Source of the DNA: Saccoglossus kowalevskii
Lineage: Eukaryota; Hemichordata; Enteropneusta; Harrimaniidae
Reading direction: 5' to 3'
Length of the DNA: 36,541 nucleotides
NCBI RefSeq assembly: GCF_000003605.2
Contig: NW_003124895.1
Span: 589,636 to 626,176 of the forward strand
Below the pieces are notes generated by a model that saw only the letters and a list, made by a program, of their open reading frames with translations, had not been told where the DNA came from and ran no database searches. The position numbers and the translations under genes are program-made. Shown here one piece after another: positions 1 through 11,400 of the stretch; the first letter of the stretch is position 1; every line of letters starts with the position of its first letter.

Positions 1-270
1 CCAAACGAAATTGTGTTGAAATGACTAAAATGCGCACTGTATCTATGTATATGCCTTTGACTTGCTCGTAATCTTGTGTAATTTTTATATTGCGCGCACA
101 TTGCATGGTGATACAGTATAAAAATACACGAGACATACCGCATCGAAAAGCGAAACACTTTAATATTAATTTTGGATGAGCCAAATGGTATATTGTGTTC
201 ATTTGTTGATACCACTTAAGAATAACACACACACACGGACCCACACGGACCCACACACACCCACACTCAC

Positions 271-323
<53 letters not shown>

Positions 324-2040
324 CCCACGCACACACGCATGCTTAACTGTAAGATCACGTTTTTTCGACGTGTTTTAATAATCGTGAAATTGCTTTTTAT
401 GTCAATTAATGTCGCCATTAAAAATAAATTAATGCAATTATTAATAATAATTACGTTGTAATTAGTATACGCACTGAACACTTCTGAGTAACTGTGACGA
501 TACATATAACCTAAATGGGGGGGGGGGGAGGCTTTGTCGCTTTGTTTTATAATTACATTCTGTTCGTTTGTATTATAATACCAGTTGCTTTTTTTACGTG
601 AATGATAAATTCCATGCCTGAACTGCTACACTAATCGCGTTCCAAATTTCATAGTTATTGCAAACGATTTCACAATTTCTGGGGAAAATGAGTCTCATTA
701 TTCATTTATTATCCACCCACTCGAAAATGATGTTAAATTAGATTTCGAAATGTCGCAGTACAATTCAATGAAGATGTGGAATAGCTGCTTAAAGGAAACA
801 CCAATCCAAACAACATAATGACCCCTGAAGATAAAAGCTCTACAAATGTAGGAGAATTCAATTTACAGTTTTTTTTTCTATCACTTTTCATTCTCTAGAT
901 ATTCAACTTTTCATCAGTATTATGTTGTCAGCCATCTTTTATTCAAGCAAAGGATTATGGGTAAAGTGTGACATCATAGAATCTGTTGTCAGAAATTGAG
1001 ATAATGATTTCATCATAGCGGCTATACTTTTAGACCAAATTTAATTAAACGTTGTCGACTTTGGAGGGTTGTTGAGTGCAGTTCGCCATTTTAGAATTTA
1101 GTTTATAATTGGATTTAGCAACAGGAAGTGACAAAAACTGCATCACGAACCAAGAAGCTCAGTAAAAAAATGTTTGAACACTAGGACTAGTATCGCCATC
1201 TTTTTTCGTTTATTGCGCTGTGTCGACTTACTCCATGAACTTGTTCAGTTGTTGGCTCTTCCCCACTTAAGGACTCAATGAATAGAAGAGAAAAAAATGT
1301 TTTGTCTTTGCCGGGTCAGTGGTGAAAATAAGACCGTCGTCTGTCTTTAGGCTAGTAATAGTTCTCGTCATTACATAACATCGACCTAATTTACATTGGG
1401 AAGATTTTGCCTGCCCTTGAGCACCAGGGTTGAGCCATACCGTATTACCAGTGCCACATATCCTGAGAGTTGTTTTTGCTTATTGTTATTCTATTTCTGA
1501 TTTCATTTTTGTAGCAGCAAAATATTACCCATCCATGCAAGACATATTTGTCATAATGATTCTAAGGAATGACTGGAATAAGACATTAGAGGCATCTGAA
1601 CAAAATATTACTTCATCCACTATTGTTCCCAACCCAAGCTATGAACTATTTAACATGACAATGCACTTATTAAGATGAACAAATGACCCATAGAAATCGA
1701 TGACATCATCTCTTTATATGAATAAATTTGCATGTAGTTAAAAGACCCAGCATTGGAAGGGAAATATATCCTTAGTTGATCAAATTCTATTTCTGATTTC
1801 TGACGATGAAAGTAAGTTTTATCAATATCTCTTATTGGTTATGTACAGTCTTAAATCCATCTTGTCCATTTCAAAAACCAAGCAACGTTTTTCTCAAAAT
1901 ATTTTCTTGATTTATTTTTTCTCGTACCATAATGAGACCTGCTATTCCACTTTTTTATGTAAATTTTCCTTTCAATTCTGTTGTTATTTTTAAGATATAA
2001 ATTACAGACACTATTTTAAGGAAAACACAAAGGGGTGGGT
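1..2040. other. Non-coding flank, no gene recognised
   Basis: AT-rich DNA with an AC microsatellite near 224-340 and a run of G at 517-528. Short open frames (for example 1430-1678) have no domain pattern, no codon bias and no splice context. Confidence 0.5.
224..340. repeat. AC microsatellite with GGACCC interruptions
   Basis: A long (AC)n run is broken by the short unit GGACCCAC at several points, including near both ends. It is a simple sequence repeat. Confidence 0.9.
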
Positions 2041-2045
2041 ATTTG

Positions 2046-2149
2046 TTAAAGCGCGGTGGTCTTCGCGCAGCGCGTGTTCGAATTTCATGTATACGTCGCT
2101 ATGAGTTCTATATCGAACAGGACGCGGCGCGACGGCCACCGCCCTTTAA
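2046..2149. mobile_element. TTAA-flanked palindromic MITE, copy A
   Basis: TTAA at 2046-2049 and 2146-2149 brackets a 96-bp element. The left end, AGCGCGGTGG, matches the reverse complement of the right end, AGGGCGGTGG. It is CpG-rich against an AT-rich background. Its ends resemble those of the copy at 14647-14810, although the interiors differ. It is too short to encode a protein, so it would be mobilised by another element's transposase. Confidence 0.6.
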
Positions 2150-2370
2150 ACAATTGTTGAAGGTAGTTTAGACTGCATTTATTGAGTGTTAGAAAAAAAA
2201 CATCACATATTTGTTTAGCTCAGCTGTTGACTTTGTCGAGCGGAGCTGATCATATGAGTGGTTGTCTGTCGTCGTCCTTGTCAACTTTTTACTTTTTCGA
2301 CTTCTTCTTAAAAACTACAAGCCTGAATGCTTTGATACTTATGTATCAACTTATGTATGTGTATAATCAT

Positions 2371-2590
2371 GTACCTTGGGTAGACCCCTCTTAGTTTTGT
2401 TCATTCCATGATGTTTCCTTTAATTCTCTAATTTAAATGAATATTTTGTATTTTTTGATAGAAAGTACCGCAAGGCTGATTGTGTTGATACTATACATAT
2501 AGGTACCTCAGATAGACCTCTCCCAGATTTGCCCATATTGTGATGATATCTTCAATTATCTAATTTTGATGAATATTTTTTTCATTTCTG
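2371..2590. repeat. Diverged direct repeat, period about 132 bp
   Basis: A block of about 78 bases starting GTACCT at 2371 recurs in diverged form at 2503. Both share the order GTACCT, TAGACC-C, ATTGTGATG/ATTCCATGATG, TTCAATT/TTTAATT, CTAATTT and GAATATTTT. It lies at the downstream edge of the LINE remnant and may be an internal duplication of it. Confidence 0.4.
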
Positions 2591-2639
2591 GTAAAAAGTG
2601 TTATTTTCAAATTCTTGTGTAAAACAGCAATTGATTGAT

Positions 2640-3430
2640 TGCTTTGATACTTTGTTCATTTTCTAATGATACTTTCTGTTCTTTAATTGCAAGGTAGAAT
2701 TCAGGCGGTAATCCATCACTACCAGGTGTTTTATTTTGAGGTGATTTTTTTAAGGAAGTGTACACTTAATTTTTTTGGTAAATAAGCCTTCACAAATTTT
2801 AAATTTTATGGGATCTACCAATGGAAAATTAGTCTTATTAAAGAAACCATACCATTTGCTTCCAAATTTTGAGCCGAACTAGTGTACAGGACAGAGTAGA
2901 AATTTTTAATTGCTTTAAGAAATTTCTTTTCTTTGGTTACCTTCATATTTCCTACAATTTATGCGTGGCCGAACTGCATGACCCTGTTTTTTCTGGTCAA
3001 TAATGTTCTCAAGTTGATCCTTCATACGATTATATTGCATAAAAACGCCCTCCTCCAAACTTTAAACATTTTTTCTTCTAATTTAAGCAATTCGATTGAC
3101 AACGCTTTCTCTTTCTCTCTTATTTTAGCTGTCGTTTTTTTGCAAATTCAATTGTAGTTGTAGGAATTTTACACACAAAACGAATTTGATCTTCAAGAAT
3201 TACAGTATCCTGTAGGCATTTGTAATAAGTTGTTTCATTCATCTGAATAATATTTTTCATTCAGCAGACTACAGTTCAATTTCCAAAAGCCGGAACCTCT
3301 GCGTGAGTCTCCATCAAAATGTAAAGAAATGACAATGACATCATGATCTGATTTGACACATGGTCTGAAATCCCAAAATTTCACTTGTCATATTTGTTAA
3401 TTTGCATAACCACACACTTGTACCATAATT
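2640..3430 (-). pseudogene. L1/Tx1-like LINE ORF2 remnant (endonuclease end to start of RT)
   Basis: Read on the minus strand, the region gives pieces of a non-LTR retrotransposon polyprotein in the right order. First comes an endonuclease C-terminus, with SDHDVIVISL and RGSGFWKLNCSLL near 3275-3360. Next is the linker, with TIEFAKKR, REKALSIELLKLEEK and GHAVRPRINCRKYEG. Last is the RT entry motif NKTPGSDGLPPEFY near 2690-2736. The frame changes and stops repeatedly, so it is dead. The motifs fit the L1/Tx1 group better than CR1 or RTE, though the clade is inferred from memory of the family pattern. Confidence 0.75.
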
Positions 3431-4327
3431 TTAATATAGCGTACTCAAACGATCCTTATAGAATTCATCTTGTCAACAACGGAAGTGTACATTAAGCATA
3501 GACAGACCTTTTTTTTCTAACCTTCAATATTAATGCAAACCCATGAATCTATGCAAATAATGTAATAAAACCAGCATTCGCGACACGTTTTTGAATGTGC
3601 TCCAATGAAAATATATTTTCACAGCATTATTATAACATTGATCACTTTAACAAAAAGTGAACTGTTTTTCAATCAAACAGTGTCCAAAAAAGTGCATCTC
3701 ATTCACAAATCACAAAATCAGCATATGATACATATGTACGAACGACATGACGGTTTGTTGGCGATGCAATTATTATATTATGCACTCGTGAGTCACCTGT
3801 GTGTCTTTGTGCGTTCATCGATGCGTTGCTTCATGAATTGCCTCATGTAACACGTCTTTAATTAAAATCACCGATGAGTTGAATCGTAACCCGGGGTGAA
3901 TGATTATATGTAAATTATAATTTTCCCGTTTTACCTGTCGTGATGGGGTGGGTGGATGTGCAAAATATTTTCATAGATTTTAGGGGCGCAATCCCTATAA
4001 TTTTCGCAATATTACAGTGTAGTGTTTATCTCCAAAAGTTCTTCTTTTGGATATATTTTTATGCAATTATGTTGCAACCAAGAAATAAAATGTTTATTTA
4101 GTTAACATCTTTATGTAGGTTTGTCTGACTCTCCATTGATGTTCTGGTATGAAAATTTATGTAAATCACTTGGCTACCATTTTGTAGATGAAAGTACGAC
4201 ATATATATAGTGTGACAATTAAAAACGAATGAAGTTTGAAAAGTTTCATTATTAATTAAAATAACCGCAAAAAGTATTTAAATAAACGGAGTCATTTACT
4301 ATGCATTGTATTGATTCACAATTTGTA
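3431..4327. other. Non-coding AT-rich DNA
   Basis: I see no gene, conserved motif or clear repeat here. The 81-codon open frame at 3605-3850 has no domain pattern. Confidence 0.4.
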
Positions 4328-4726
4328 TCAAAAATTTCGTCGAAGTAGCGTCCGTTTCACGCCGCAGGTTACGATCACGCAACAATGCACTGACCATCGG
4401 GAATACAGTGTAGCAGAACGTTGCATGCCGGGAGAAAAATTGAAGTTGAGCAAGTTGAAATTCATAATGTGTTCAGTGGCAGTGTTCACAGAGTCGAAAC
4501 ATTTCGCTCGTGAAGACTGGTGTGGGCGCGTTTCAACACACTCTAATCTGTCATAATGATTGGTTGTTATGTAAAGTGTCGAGTCATTAATAACCTTGGT
4601 GCAGACGATTTGTACGGTTTCGGGGTTCGGGGTGTCGTTCTGCCATAGTTCCAAGTCGGTAGAAAACCATGTATAGCAATATGTTGCTGTTGAAACGGCG
4701 GTCGGCAATCTCTGTCCATCATCCAA
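4328..4726 (-). other. Unassigned coding-like block (open frame of 132 codons)
   Basis: This is the longest non-receptor open frame in the upstream region, and it is richer in GC and CpG than its surroundings. The minus-strand frame carries several cysteines and an Asn/Thr-rich middle (LELWQNDTPNPETVQIVC). The plus strand also has an open frame here (4311-4556) with C-x-x-GEKLKLS and EDWCGRVS. I recognise neither as a known family. It could be an orphan exon, a decayed gene or unmasked transposon DNA. No convincing splice borders were found. Confidence 0.2.
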
Positions 4727-5628
4727 GTCAGTTTTGCAGTTTCTGTGAATATGCTCTTACTCAGTGGAAATCAATACAATGGAATCCGTCCAAAAGATTT
4801 TCAATCAACGTTTTCCAAGTCAGTAAAGATTTTTCTCCATGCGCCATCCTACCAAGTAGATAAAAACACATACCGAACAAACAAGCGCATGTGTGAAAAC
4901 GTCCACACTTAATTGGGAATGGAAAAGTACTAATTTACGCTATAGGGGTGTGATTAAATGTTTCTTTACAGAGATGTATATTTGTCTCAAAAAAGAAAAT
5001 GAATAAAGAATGTGTGAAAATGGGTAGAGATATCGACTGTTTTTTGTGGATACCACAGTATGGTATAATTGGTATACATAATTATGTTAAAAGTTAAAAA
5101 TAAAAGCATTTTGGCAATTTAGCACATATCACCTAGTTGATATTACAGCAGATTCATGGATTAAGCATGGTAATTTCACTTCTTGGCCCGTCTCCTATTT
5201 TGAAAGTCTGCGTCCGCTAACCTTCGAAAGCAACTAGTTTTCGTTCAGCAGCAGCCTTTAATATGAATATTAGTGCCCTTACTTTGTTTCACACAGTTCA
5301 TCTCTATTAGTTTCTTTCTTTTCAACTGTTTTTAGAACGTGAATTTAGTCACATGATCAAAATTGAGAGTAAAACTAAGCTACACCCTAGATTTGAACAC
5401 ATGAGCTATGTGCAGACACATACGAACATGTCCATTGTCCCTCTTAACGAAAAGAGTTACTTTAACACGTACGCTGTGGTAACGCACAACCCGTCATGAG
5501 CATATAAAAAACACCCTTCTTGCCAAATTTGGAGCATTACTTTGTCGAAGTGCAGTAATTTGGACGCTATGACATGTTTTGGTTTCGGTTCTAGTACAAA
5601 TCTTCGGCCATACGGAGCCGGACATACA
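4727..5628. other. Non-coding DNA upstream of the Ig exon
   Basis: I looked here for a signal-peptide exon ending in phase 1 to complete the receptor and found none that convinced me. Confidence 0.35.
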
Positions 5629-5809
5629 CTGGAACCCAGGGGCGGATCCAGCAAAATGTATTGGGGGGGGGGGGGTGCAGGCCTATAGGTCGAATACACG
5701 AAACCGTGCGATTCGGACGATGCTATGCGTAATCCAGATGCATTTTCATACGTTTGGAGGGGGCCATGGCCCCCTTGGTCCCCCCTCTGGATCCGTCACT
5801 GCTGGAACC
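5629..5809. mobile_element. hAT-type MITE with 8-bp target-site duplication
   Basis: The 165-bp element at 5637-5801 begins CAGGGGCGGATCCAG and ends with CTGGATCCGTCACTG. The reverse complement of that end, CAGTGACGGATCCAG, matches the left end closely. It is flanked on both sides by the same 8 bases, CTGGAACC (5629-5636 and 5802-5809). Eight-base duplications and CAG-starting inverted ends are typical of the hAT superfamily. G-runs and a GGGGCCATGGCCCC palindrome lie inside. No transposase is present. Confidence 0.88.
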
Positions 5810-5960
5810 TCGACCCAAACAGGCCATAAACTACCATTAGCGTCATAGTACCAACATTATAACTATAAGATAATAATACCTTTCTGTTCGACCTTCGGTG
5901 ACATGCTGCGGCGGTTACTTTTTCACACACATTTACTTACCAAATGCTACTGTTTTACAG

Positions 5961-6254
5961 CGCTCCAATCTTTTGACGTGGTACCAATCTCTACAATGGC
6001 AGACGCTGGTACCAACGTTACACTCACCTGCGGTGTACTACATAAGGCAGGAGAAATCGTCTGGAAAAAAGGGAATTCCGAGATAGTAAGAAGTGTCCGC
6101 CACACAATTTCCATGGAAACTGTCAATAATGTCTACACCGAGGAGCTAACAATAATCGATGCAAATGTAGCGGATACTGGGTACTATAAGTGCACTGTTA
6201 TGGAGAATGTAAATGTGGTTCTGGAGTCCAATCTTACTTATATATTGGTCCGAG
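5961..6254 (+). CDS. Receptor exon: immunoglobulin-like domain
   Basis: This exon encodes one Ig-like domain, an extracellular binding module. The first Ig cysteine lies in LTCGVL, the core tryptophan in IVWKK, and the second cysteine in the diagnostic DTGYYKC, about 55 residues apart. Several N-glycosylation sequons (NVT, NLT) are present. The acceptor follows TGTTTTACAG at 5951-5960 and the donor is G/GTAAAA at 6254/6255, so the exon is phase 1-1 and could be inserted or skipped without shifting the frame. The open frame runs further upstream to an ATG at 5903, but the residues it adds are not a good signal peptide. I therefore prefer the splice acceptor over a start at 5903. Confidence 0.85.
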
Positions 6255-8424
6255 GTAAAAAAAAAGCAAAAACAAATACAAAACATAGTTGTTCATTTCA
6301 TAGTTGTCATAGTAATAGCAATGAAAATTGCATATGTGTAAATTTTGTCAGATTTGTAACATCGAGGGTGTTTGTTTTCTTTGTCATTCCGGTATTTTTA
6401 TTCTGGTGTGACTTTATTTCAACTTTTTCGAACCACGATCCAAGGCATTGTACAACAGTATATTTACATATTTTTAAGAATTCGTTATATAGTGTTTGGA
6501 GAGTATCAGTGCAAGTTATTTATTGTTTGCCCTAACTCTACTAGTAATTCACGATGTTTTACTTAATTGTGAAAAGTGGATTTCCATCACGGGGAAGATA
6601 CAGATGTGCGGGATGAAGTTTGTTTTTGTTGCCCAAATGTATGCAGTGTAAAGTTAATGTACGATATTTTCAGAATGTTATAGAGAAGATGGGAGAAGCT
6701 ATATGGGCCTTGTCCAGCGTACAATTACAGGTGAAGAATGTGCCCCTTGGACCGATACATCAATCGGCAACGGTAAATACACAATGGACATCACTTCAAC
6801 CTCCTTTCGCAGAAAGAGAGCTATGTTGTTCAAATTCATATTCATTCCCACTTCCGATATAATGGCATTCATATTAATACACCTGCATCAATAATTTGAT
6901 ATTTTGCATATATGTATTTTTTATCGCGTCTGATGAAAATTAATCAACAAAATATTTCGCATGATATTCCTAGATTACACCTAAACCACTCTAAATTTCT
7001 GTAACCCCAGTACGCCATACATCACGTTGATATATCGTTTGTTAGTCGCTATAGGACTTCTGGATGAGAACTATTGCCGGACGGTAGATAATTACGATAA
7101 GCCAGGATGTTTTCCAGTTCCTTTACCACTAACAGCGTCATCTCCAATAGCTACGACATGGGAGCAGTGTGCACTGTCCAAATGTTTTCAAGGTAACTAA
7201 TGATGCTATGTATTCAGAATTTGTTTACGGCTGTATGCCTGTGCAGAGTCTTGCTCCACTTGCACGGCGCCCTGACCCGTACGAATCACTTTCTTTTCCT
7301 TTCTTATTACAGACGCCCAATGTGCTCACCGGCTCTACCCACACAACAGTATAGATTTCATTGGGGACGACGATTATGTCGTTGTTTACAATCCGTTCCC
7401 ACTGTTGGACTCTTTAACAATATGCACGTGGATCAAAGTGGATGACTCATCTTCCGGTGACACGGTTTTCAGTTACGTAGTACCCGGAGATGCAACCTCT
7501 CGTTTTGTACGGCTGTACCGTACTTCTGGTCTCCGGTATAAACAGCTGAGCGGCAGCGAAATTGAAACCTCTGTTGCTGTTGACGACGGAAAGTGGCATC
7601 ATATCTGTATCACGTTGGAGTCTGAGAGCAATGAGTGGAAAATGTTTAAAGAGGGCGAAATCAAAGATTCCGGAATAGCCATCGAAAATATTGAGGCACA
7701 TGGGGTTCTGTACCTTGGTCAAGAAGCAAACTCTTCGCAACCCGATTTCGTACTTGGCCAGATGCTTAAGGGAAGAATATCCGGCTTCAACGTTTGGTCG
7801 TACGCATTGCCAGTGGGTGAAATAGAAGAAGTGTTCCATGACTGTAACAGTTCATTCTGCGGCAATATTCTACCGTGGGCGTACTTCAACCCTGATAATA
7901 TTAACGCCAACCTATCACGTGACCACCCATGTGGTACGTAGCCGTATATGCAAATATTCTATGATCCCGGAGTGTATGTGCACTTGCATTACTAATCTTG
8001 CAAGGACAAAACTACAGATTTATAACAAATTCCGAGGACATACATACATGTCGAGAACCTTTTTCATATTCCTCGGAAAACATAATTGATATTAATATTT
8101 AATTCAACTTATCATATTAATATAAATGTACCATACCTACCATACTAATTCCAAGCTTCGCAGACATTTCTATGTGAAGGAACAGGATGTATTATTTTAT
8201 TTCTGCTTTGTTCCATTTTTATTTAATTAGACTTGAATTAAAACGCAATTCTCTGTTGAATTGCAATGAAATTGAGTTTGATTTTAACGAATATATTAAT
8301 ACTTAATTCAATCATATTAAAAGTCAATCTAATGGAGTTCTCGAAACATATAGCAATACAATTATTTGTGTGTGCGTGCGTGTTGCCACATTTGAGGTCA
8401 AAGTTCAGGGTCAGACTATGAGTT

Positions 8425-8499
<75 letters not shown>

Positions 8500-11400
8500 T
8501 GCCTTTATTGAAATCATATCTTGTTCAGGATCTGGATTTTTAAAATACAATAAAGTTTCAAATACATATAGAATGGCAAGACGAAAAATACAAATGAAGA
8601 CAAAGTGAAAACATAATAAAATCAAATACAAACGAAGAACAAGAAATGGTTAGAAAAAAACAAAACAGAAAAGGTATCTTAATAAGTTATATTAGGTATG
8701 TTTGTTATATAACTACAAAGGGAATAGCTAGGACCTCACAGCACCCTGGTGCATTTTTAGTCATGCGTTCGTGTAATCTGTATTGGGCTACTTGGCACAC
8801 AGGTCCTTAGACTGGCGCAGTCAGGCGATTAATTTGTTTTTTTAGTTTAAATAAAATCCCGAAATGGAGGTAATAGCGCGAAATCCGAAACTCAGACTGG
8901 TTTATTCTTCAGGAAATTCATTGCTATTAAAAGATTTTTATTTTATTTAAACTACAAAAACAAATTAATCTCCCCGACTGCGCCAGTCGAACAGGTTCTC
9001 AGTGCAATCCACATAGCGTGGTTAGGGACAAAAGGTCAACGATCACAAAATGTATGTACGTGTGCTATTCACAATATAACTACCAGGAAAAAAAGATGTT
9101 TTGACATGGTAACCATCGTCATTTAGTCTTACATACCGATCATCAATCAACAAATCTCTCACGATAACAAGCACAATACTTTGTGTAAACATGCCCAGGC
9201 ATACATTCAGCTAATTTAATATTGATCATTTCCAGGCATCGAGTTAGAAAGCGGTGAGTATTGTCACCTCCAATCACCGAACACTACGTCCCCGGGCACG
9301 TACTTAGTTCCGGACAATACCATTGTAACTTTTAGCTGCCTAAATGGATTGGTACTCACTGGAGAAGAGGAACTGATCTGTTTGGATGGCAACTGGGACC
9401 ACAAGTCACCCGTGTGTGAAGGTTGGTTAAACTAAAAAAAATTAAGCAATAAGCACCCCACATTTATTGATATTTCTTTGTCACGTCGATAAACGTTAGA
9501 TTGACATTTTGGGTCCGGTTAGGACTTTGACAATATAACATAACGTCAAACCACTAACTATGGTTTGTTAGAATATTATATAGTGTAAGTCATTTTTAGA
9601 GACATGTTTTCTTTGAGATAGCGATAAGATAAGAAGTAGGTCAAATTGGAATCAGCTGCAACGTATATTGTGTATTATGGAAATTAATTACTTCCAGGTG
9701 ATTGTTAGCATTGAAACGAAATGTTAGAAAAAGTCCCCTCTCTACGTCACTGGAATCGTCGATTTGTTATTGAATATTTTTGCTAAAAACAGGTTTAATA
9801 ATTAATTGAAATTATTATTATCGTGTATTCGGATTATACAACTAGATATATTACATGTATACTTAAGTCTAGTTAGTGTTTTCTTTATGCTGCTTGTTCA
9901 CGTCCACTTAGAACACTGTTGGTATGTGCATCTTAACAATATATTTATTTATCACGATAAATATTCAGCTGATATCGACTTCACTTGTAGATATTGACGA
10001 ATGCTCTGACGGAAGCTCAACGTGCAAGGATGTTGAAAAAAATGAGGAATGCGTTAATTCCTATGGTAACTACGAATGCGTCTGCAAAAGTGGTTACACA
10101 GAGTCTGGGGGAAGCTGTGTTCCTGTGACTGTAGATGAAGATATACGTGACGAATGCACTGTTGATGTCGTCGGTGAGTTTCAATCTACGAACATTTTTG
10201 ATTTTTAGGTCATTCTATCACTTTCTTCTTTCCACCCTGCCAGAATGCCTATCTTTCTGTCTCAGTTAATTTGTTTGTTCGTTTCTCAATCTGCCCCTTT
10301 ATCCCATTCCTGCATATGTTTGCTAAGCATTCCTGCACCACAAAACTCAATTTTCTTTTTTTTTCCAGATACGACCAGACCCTACTGTGCAGAGGAGGTT
10401 GACGAAATTGGGTACACATGGCCAGATTTACCAGCGAACTGTACAACAAATTGGTTGCCATGTAGAAGCGGCGCTTACGGTGAGTCACATCGAACGCCAC
10501 TCGTCTAATTGTCTAAGATACAATACCGTACAAGTGTTTAAAGGCAGTGAAATATGTATATTTTACAGGTTATATGAGACGACATTGCAGCAGTGATGCG
10601 ATCTGGTTAAGCGCAGATACAACCGATTGTAAATCATTGGATGTGGTAGAACTTTGGAAACAGGTGAGTAAGATGCACTTAACCGCATATCGCTTTTGTG
10701 TTGTAGCTTATGCTTTCCCTAATCTTACATATACTAATTTTACCAAACCATATTGCAGATTGTGAATGTAACGTCTGTGGAAGAAGCCAATAAACACGTA
10801 TCCGGCGTGGGTGGTATCCTCGATTCAACCGATGACGGGCGTGTGCTCTTTGGTGGCGATTTACTACTTTTTAATGACATCGTTTGGAAAGTGCTTTTGA
10901 ACGACCCATTATCATTTGATGCACCGATGTACGCGAAGGAAAATTTGAAGGAGGTAAACTATAGTTTAGAGTGTACACTTTGTTGGCAACACAGTGAAAT
11001 GTAGAACGTTACAGTGGAAAAATTATTGGCCGCACTTGCAATTGAATGTATGACTTCGATACGTTTTCAGAATAAATGTATGGAACTAATTGTGGAATAT
11101 ATCGAATGTTATATCAATAGACGTGTTTTGTGAAATATAATGTCAATAGAGCATTCAATCATTAAATAGTTCATTTGCGTAAATACACTGAAAAGATTGG
11201 CGGCTGTATAAACGCTGTAGCATAATTCTGGATTTGTTTATGTCTCTATTGGGCATAACAACCAGACTCTAACACTTATCGGCTAGCCAATCAAAGAGTA
11301 GATTGTTTTTTAACAACCGTGGAAAGTACTCCCTGGGGCACCACTCGCATCTAACAACTCAAAAGTCTAGTAATATTAGATAATCAATATTCTTATCCCA

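Noticed and set aside
5579-5848. Open frames over the hAT-type MITE
   Set aside because: They are translations of the MITE and its G-runs. A resemblance of the flanking peptide (DIHWN) to 2A-like sequences of LINEs does not keep the required NPGP motif once the MITE is removed.
5903-5960. ATG at 5903 as the start of the Ig-domain protein
   Set aside because: The added residues are basic and Cys/His-containing without a hydrophobic core, and a good acceptor at 5960 gives the phase 1 that all neighbouring ectodomain exons share.
8416-8631. Minus-strand frame with repeated LLTY
   Set aside because: It is the translation of the TAAG microsatellite and adjoining AT-rich DNA.
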